Made by a program: the position numbers and the translations under genes. A model generated the notes under the pieces. The model saw only the letters and a list, made by a program, of their open reading frames with translations, was not told the DNA's origin and searched no databases. From Dermatemys mawii (taxonomy: Eukaryota; Chordata; Testudines; Dermatemydidae), in contig ML677373.1 of NCBI GenBank assembly GCA_007922305.1, positions 18,323,545 to 18,387,544 on the forward strand: a stretch of 64,000 nt of DNA, given 5' to 3'. Each line of letters opens with the position of its first letter. Position 1 is the stretch's first letter. Shown here one piece after another: positions 58,213-64,000 of this stretch.

Positions 58213-58369
58213 AGTCTTGTCTACACTTGGCATTCAGAAATAGCTCTGGGTATGAATATTCTTATTCCAGAATAAGAGTACCACTCATGGAGTTATTTAG
58301 GAATAAATATTGCACTTCAAACTCACAACATACCTTAATCTGAATTAACTTTCAAGTGCAGACAAGTGC
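58213..58369. mobile_element. Short MITE
   Basis: Left end agtcttgtctacacttg and right end caagtgcagacaagtgct are inverted repeats with a 157-base AT-rich interior. Confidence 0.65.
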
Positions 58370-58686
58370 TGAGTAGTTATCTGAAGGACCACTTCTCATC
58401 ACACATGTTCAGTGGCACAATAGGGACAAAAAGGCTGGTGGAATCCAGGTTCTAAATCACTAGGACTATGGTGTGAAATGTATTTTCAATTAAAGGGCCC
58501 TCGAGTATGGTATTCAGTACAAGCTAAAGTTAAGCTATGCCCAAATCTTGCCACATTCTGGGCAAGAGGCAAGAATCATGACTTGATCTTGTTCTGTGGG
58601 TCTCTCAAGTAGCCCATAGTACGGAATATCTCACATAAATTAAATACAAGATCATAAGAGCAGCTCAATACAACCACTACAATCTT

Positions 58687-58821
58687 AGAGGGGTAGCCGT
58701 GTTAGTCTGGAATTGCAGAAGTGACAAGTGGCATGCATCCGACGAAGTGGGTATTGCCCACGAAAGCTCATGCTCTGAAAAAATTTCAGTTAGTCTTTAA
58801 GGTGCCACAGGACTCTTTGTC
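58687..58821 (+). mobile_element. Penelope-like insertion with hammerhead-like core, 14-bp TSD
   Basis: Flanked by ACCACTACAATCTT at 58,673-58,686 and 58,822-58,835. The left 40 bases (gaggggtagccgtgttagtc...) are the inverse of the family's other end; the rest runs forward. At 58,739-58,775 it reads CCGACGA, a GTGGG/CCCAC stem (58,747-58,751 with 58,757-58,761), GAAA, a GC-loop-GC stem and TC, the order of a hammerhead ribozyme with one core change (C for U). Penelope-like elements are known to carry hammerheads. Confidence 0.78.
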
Positions 58822-61374
58822 ACCACTACAATCTTGTCATTCAGTGAACTACCAACTTTAAAACAAGTGAGTTGTAGAGAGAGTTTCCACCTAAGGTTTG
58901 GAATTCCTTGTGTTAGAACAATTTTTTTTATCAAAGTTTCGGGGAAAAGGAATATTCTTTTTTCTAAAATAGTTTAAAAAAAGACAAAGTAATACTGTAA
59001 CAGTTGCTTTTATACACATTGTGGTCTGCCAAAACAATGAACTTGACATATATTAGTACTAAATCTATATGCTAACGGGACATCAATTTGAATCTTGCCC
59101 GTTTCAAAAAGGAAATTAAAAAGTAATATCAGATACAACCACAGCCTGAATCCAACTGTTAATTTGTGATTTTATAGTTTTTTAAATGTTCTCTTCCTTG
59201 TTAACGTGGTAAAGACTGACACAAACAAAAAAGGAAAACTGACTATACAGAAGAAACTATGAAAATGGCTATACATATAGCGTATTTTACCCCTAATCTT
59301 TCAGTTAAAGTAACTTGTGACCGTAAAAAAAAGTAAGTTCATTGTAAGTTAACACGTACCCTGAATATGCACTATTATTTTTATCATCACGAACGACAGC
59401 ATTATTAAAATACTAAGCCTGAAAACGTTTCTGGTGCACAAACAAATATTAATTTAAAATGTTGGAAAAATTAAGAGATGTGTGACTAAAAATTAGCCAC
59501 AGTAACAAACGGTCCAATGCACGGTAGCCAATATTTAAACTTCAGTTCCCGATTATTTGACCTCTTCCTAATTCCACACAGAAATCAGTTTGTCATAAGA
59601 ATTGATAGTGCCGGTAATGTTGCCCTAGGTAGTGTAAATGTATTCTTATAACTGTTGGAATGTCAGCTTCCCATAGAATGAAAATGTTGCGATTTTATTT
59701 TCTGTAGTTAGCATCAATCTATATGGAAGTGTTTTTTAAAGTCAGAAATCCGACAAAAACAGGGAAAATCTTCCTATTACAGCCAGTTCAGATCCTTAAC
59801 TCCAAATAGCAAACAACACTATCTTATTCCTTTCCCTCTCTTCAAGTTAGCAGCCAACCATAGCCACATACAGTGAGTGTACGATAGTGCTGAAGGCCCA
59901 CCAGATAAAAATAGGTATGCCAGATGTAAACACTAATCATCTATGTTGACATATTTCGATGCTCAAAGACCTTAAGCCATTCTAACAATAAATGAAAAAG
60001 TAAGTTGTAAGAATTACTCTAAAACTCTTGCTGTCTGGAGACGCATTCTAAACCCTTCAAAACAGACATTCATAACCCTGTTCTTTAAGAGTAAAGACAT
60101 TTAGATTTCTGAATGATTCAGTGTCAGCCACACTTATGAACATGATGAGCAGGCTGAGAAATTATCTTTCTAAACAATGGTAACCTGATACAGAAATTTT
60201 CAGTGAAATCAAAATATTGCAAAAATTGGCACAAACATTTCAATTCAAGACCTGGATACAGCATATTAAAACATTAATTTAAAAAAAGGCAAAAAATTCA
60301 GATTACTGAGCTCTGCATTACTATTGCAAAAGAGTAGCTGAATATAGAGAACACATATGTGGGTGAGAGTACACACTTTTAATGACACTGAACACAATCT
60401 TGCAACCCTTACTTAATCAAGTTTTTCCATTAAAGCCCCTGGGGGCTACTCATGTGAGGGTTGCAGAATCAAGGCAACTCTGTGCAAACCCTCCAGATTC
60501 AAAACTGTCTGTCAGTGAAAGCTTGTTTTCTTCTGTGTATGCACTAATATCTTACATTTTGCCCATTATGTTTATAATACACTGATGTTAAAATGCAAAG
60601 AAGAATTTCAGTGCACAATATTCTTACTCATGTTTGTATCCACAAGTTTTTCTCTTGTGTCTTATGTCCACTTGTTCCAGTTGCTTGTTTGCATACTTTA
60701 TTAAAGCACCTTACTCCCAACATCATGATCAAACGGATGCCAAAATTCCCTATTTCTGCTAACATACCTACGGCTTGAAAAGTTTACCCGACACATACTA
60801 CTCTGAACACTAACCCTATTAACCAGCGTGATCAGTACCTGGACTATCATGGCCCAGCTGCTTCAAACACCTCCTCAAGGCCACATTATCCTCAATTTAA
60901 AGGAATAAAACAGCTGTGAAAAGTATTTAACAACATTGTTAAACAACTGTAACTTACTACGTCTTGCTTGTATTATTCCTGCTTTCCCTTTCTGCTTTGC
61001 TCTACTTTTTCTTTTCTCCAATATCCTTTATGGTGCATGTTTCCTTATATAGTCTTTCACTGTGTACTTCTCTCTTTTTCTACCCTGACTCTCCACCCAT
61101 TTATGTCTCTATTTACCCTACATTGTATGTACCATCTCCTCCCCTATATTTCTCTCCTTTCTTCTCCCAAAATATGTTCTGAACTTACATTTTTAAAACT
61201 TGTATAACCACTCCCTCCCACCTATTTCCATCCCCATATTCTACATCAACATTTCACATATTGAAAATTTTCCCAGTATACACTAGTGCACTGAATCTAC
61301 ATGAAAGGTTTGCATTTGTGCAGCTACATCAATAGAGTTACACTAAAAATCCCCAATTAAGGCCTTGTCTACTC

Positions 61375-61509
61375 AGAGGGGGCCATTTAGGGATATGGGG
61401 CAAAAATCTGTTGGATGATTTAATTGGGGATTGGTCCTGCTTTGAGCAGGGGGTTGGACTAGATGATCTCCCGAGGTTTCTTCCAATCCTGATATTCAAT
61501 GATTCTATG
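61375..61509 (+). repeat. CR1 LINE 3' end
   Basis: Contains 'gggttggactagatgatctc', 'cttccaatcctgatattc' and ends 'aatgattctatga', the hallmark CR1 3' terminus with its ATTCTATGA-type repeat. Heavily 5'-truncated. Confidence 0.85.
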
Positions 61510-61779
61510 AACTCTTTGAGTTGGTTCTTAAATACCTGTTTCACATCAGATACTCCTTGATGAAATACAGGAGCCTTGATGAAACAGGCTTATTAAAAGT
61601 GGTACAGTTACGAAAGTGAGATCTTGGAAGAGGAGTGTTGCCGTTTTCATAATGTAATAAAAATAGTATAATGATAAATAATAAATAGTGTGTAATAAGC
61701 ATGTCATAAAAACAATTTCCAAGATCACTACTTTTATAATTTATAGTCAGGTAAAGGAGAAAATCCCCAGAAATATTCA

Positions 61780-61853
61780 TTTTTAGGAGGGGGTTCATGA
61801 GACCTCACATTTTAGTGAAAGGGGTTCACAGCTTGTTAAAGTTGGGAACCACT
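61780..61853. mobile_element. hAT-like element right end
   Basis: The segment 'gggttcatgagacctcacat' to 'gttaaagttgggaaccactg' resembles a hAT right terminus. It abuts the truncated end of the DIRS-like element. The left end is unresolved. Confidence 0.5.
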
Positions 61854-61855
61854 GG

Positions 61856-63870
61856 ACTAGACTGATATCCCAAGCCACACAGTGGGGTCTTTCATGTGAG
61901 GGAATGAAAGGTTGTTATGGTAGCCAAGTGAACCCTGACTGAGCTGGTTGATAATCCAATTTTCTTTAGTTCCAGCAGGTAATCCAGGATAGCTGAGAGT
62001 GAGGAAAATCAGCTTTGGAGTCCTTGGAGTTGACAGTGATGACTAAATCATTTCCACTTTTGAAGGTAAATACTTTGAGGTGATTCTTTCCTACTGTTCA
62101 ATAACGCCTGTCTTACCTCCACAGAACTGCCAAACTCTAGCCCTGCAAACCATTGAGAATCCATACCCTGAGGCAGAGAACTCCTAGACTGGGATGAAGC
62201 AAATCATCAGGCATCTTGGGGGAAGTGATGGGGGATGTTTAGAAGCTTGACTGCTGGACAAGTGAAACAGATAAAGATACTAAGCTTGTCTCTGACATGC
62301 TGGGGCTATTAGAATAACCCTGGCTTTGTCCTGGCTGATTTTGTTCATCACCCTCATTACAGAAGTGCTGGAGTAAATGTACAGAACAGGCTCTTTGTCT
62401 AGGGTAGGAGGAAGCCATCCTTTTAGAGAATAAGTGGCCTAGACCTTCACTCTTAAGCAAAACTGATGACACTTCCTGTTCACAGAGGGAGTGAAGAGGT
62501 CTACTTCTGAAAATCCCCAAGTTTGAAATATGCCTTGGAGGGTCCGAGTGTCCAGCTCTCACTCAGAGTTTAGAGAAGTGCCTGCTAAAAGCATTAGCAA
62601 TGGTATTTTGAAGGCAAGGAGGTTGATTGCTGAAATGCATATATGATGGATTATGCACCAGTTCCACAACCTGACTGCTTCAGTGCCAGAAAGGGGTACC
62701 TCACTCTTCCTTGCCAGCTAATAAAAAACACATAGGCCACATTGCTGGTCATTACCCTGGCTGACTTTTCCCTGAAGAGAGGCAAAAAATGAAGGCAGAC
62801 ATTCCTGACTCCACCAAGTTCCAACATATTGATATGGAGACTGGTTTCTCGAGACAATCATCAGCCTGGATTGCGTAAGCAATGACATGAGTGCCCCATC
62901 CCAACAGGAATGTATCTGTTATTACTGTTGGGATTGATTGGAGAAAAGGAATGCCCGCATTGACACGATCATGATCTTTCCACCAATCCAGGAAATCTTT
63001 TATGTGTTGAGGAACTGAAACCTGTTTGTCTGAGCTGTGTCTGTTTGGTGAGTAGATTGCTTCCAGGGATGGCTCAGACCAACAAAGGAATAATTTTGCA
63101 TGATCTGATTTTTTTAAAAAAAGTGCAAGCTACCATGTGACCTAGCAGTTGGAGGCAGTTTCTCACTGAGGTCTCCCTTCGGTAGTTCTGATTAGATAGC
63201 ATATGGTTATGAATCAGTCCATGGGAAGGTAGGCCCTGGCAATCAAGAAACCCAAGGACACCCCAATGAACTGTATTTTCTGTACAGGAGTCAATGTGAA
63301 TTTTTTTTTTTTTTTTTTTTTACAATGAGTTGAAGACCCAATTCCAGGAGCAGAGAAAGGGCCTTATGTGTGGATTACAGCACTGCTTCGTAAGACTGAC
63401 CCTTGAACAGCAAATCATTGAGGTACAGGAATACAAAAATCACCTCTTGACAAAGGAAAGCGGCCACCACTGCTATAACCTTTGAAAACACTCTTGGTGG
63501 CAAAGAAGTCCAAAGGGGAGCACCCTGTATTGCAAATGATCCTGGCCTATAACAAAATGCAGTTATTTTCTGAGAGATAGGCATTATCGCTTTATGGAAA
63601 TATGCATCTTGTAGGTTGAGAGCTGATAACCAATACCCTTAATACAGTGAAAGAATTATACCCGGCAGAGTCACCATCCTGAACTTCTGAGACTTCACAA
63701 AGTTATTGAGTAACCTTAAGTCTAAAAATAAGTCTCCACCCTCCATTTTTCTTTGGTACAAGGAAGTACCTGGAGTACAAATTCTCTTTCTTGTGTTCAT
63801 CAGGAACAGGCTCTATTGCTCCTTAACAAAGAAGGAGAGTTTAATTCCTGTTTCAGTAAGAGAAACAGGT
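61856..63870 (-). mobile_element. Decayed DIRS-like retrotransposon (RT, RNase H, partial YR)
   Basis: On the minus strand, broken frames give, in order: a reverse transcriptase (YFLVPKKNGG-like start near 63,750, LQDAYFH near 63,610, LPFGL, and YLND at 63,414-63,425 where YLDD is expected), an RNase H-like block (TDTFLLGWGTHV near 62,890-62,925, then a segment near 62,650 reading AVRLWNWCIIHH), and the start of a tyrosine-recombinase domain (ILDYLLELKKIGLSTSSVRV then HLATITTFH, about 61,895-62,000). This order marks DIRS elements. Stops, frameshifts and a 21-T run (63,301-63,321) show it is dead; the recombinase is cut at about 61,856. Confidence 0.8.
63301..63321 (+). repeat. Poly-T run of 21
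   Basis: Twenty-one consecutive T interrupt the DIRS-like element between its RT and RNase H parts. Confidence 0.9.
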
Positions 63871-64000
63871 AACAATAATATTTGTAACAACTACATTTTG
63901 GCCCAACTGTTGAGCAGAAGACTATATACATAAAAGTCTCACCTGTAGTCCAGAGCTACACTGGAGGACCATACATGACCCCAGCATAAGTTTTGGGCAC

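Larger units (their letters stand above)
44328..64000 (-). other. Intron 1 (partial, at least 19.7 kb)
   Basis: No upstream SMURF2 coding exon, GC-rich promoter or other gene was found, so this is read as intron 1. Besides the repeats listed separately, 44,328-47,650, 49,030-51,170, 51,270-53,700, 54,050-55,320, 56,490-58,080 and 58,840-61,370 show no recognisable feature. Confidence 0.8.

Noticed and set aside
62239..62562. A 107-residue minus-strand frame as a gene
   Set aside because: It is a shadow frame within the DIRS-like element; the RNase H to recombinase region reads in another frame.
44328..64000. Exon 1 of SMURF2 or a promoter in the right part of the window
   Set aside because: No sequence encoding the known N-terminus and no GC-rich CpG island was found; the first exon is inferred to be further right.

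Overview
The window is vertebrate nuclear DNA. It holds 15 internal coding exons of one gene on the minus strand, SMURF2, a HECT-type E3 ubiquitin ligase with a C2 domain and three WW domains. The repeat content points to a reptile, most likely a turtle: CR1/L2-type LINEs, Penelope-like fragments with hammerhead-like cores, a DIRS-type element and many hAT and Tigger-like MITEs. The species call is an inference from repeat style, not a match to a reference.

Layout, in gene order from high to low coordinates. Bases 44,328-64,000 are read as part of intron 1. The start codon and the first roughly 17 codons lie beyond the right edge. Exon 2 (44,289-44,327) to exon 16 (1,145-1,265) follow in order, all with GT-AG splice sites and compatible codon phases, giving about residues 18-626 without a frameshift or stop. 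The last roughly 120 residues, with the HECT C-lobe and the catalytic cysteine, lie beyond the left edge. Exon numbers assume one coding exon upstream. No second host gene was found: nearly all other open reading frames are chance frames or decayed transposons.

The introns carry the most interesting structure. Intron 8 has a MITE containing an inverted 54-base copy (50/54 identical) of the start of exon 9, so the pre-mRNA could fold an intronic antisense segment onto exon 9. Intron 4 has a palindromic Penelope-like insertion inside one arm of an older inverted repeat, and the other arm preserves the empty site. Intron 3 has a 1.25-kb foldback hAT-like element and a 38-base insertion with an 11-base target duplication. 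Intron 7 has a decayed L2/CR1-type LINE. Intron 1 ends in a decayed DIRS-like element with reverse transcriptase, RNase H and the start of a tyrosine recombinase. Several hAT-like elements have terminal inverted repeats and 8-base target duplications visible by eye.

Exon boundaries were placed by translation, phase and splice dinucleotides. Transposon family names come from recalled family features without any database search, and the outer limits of old repeats are approximate.
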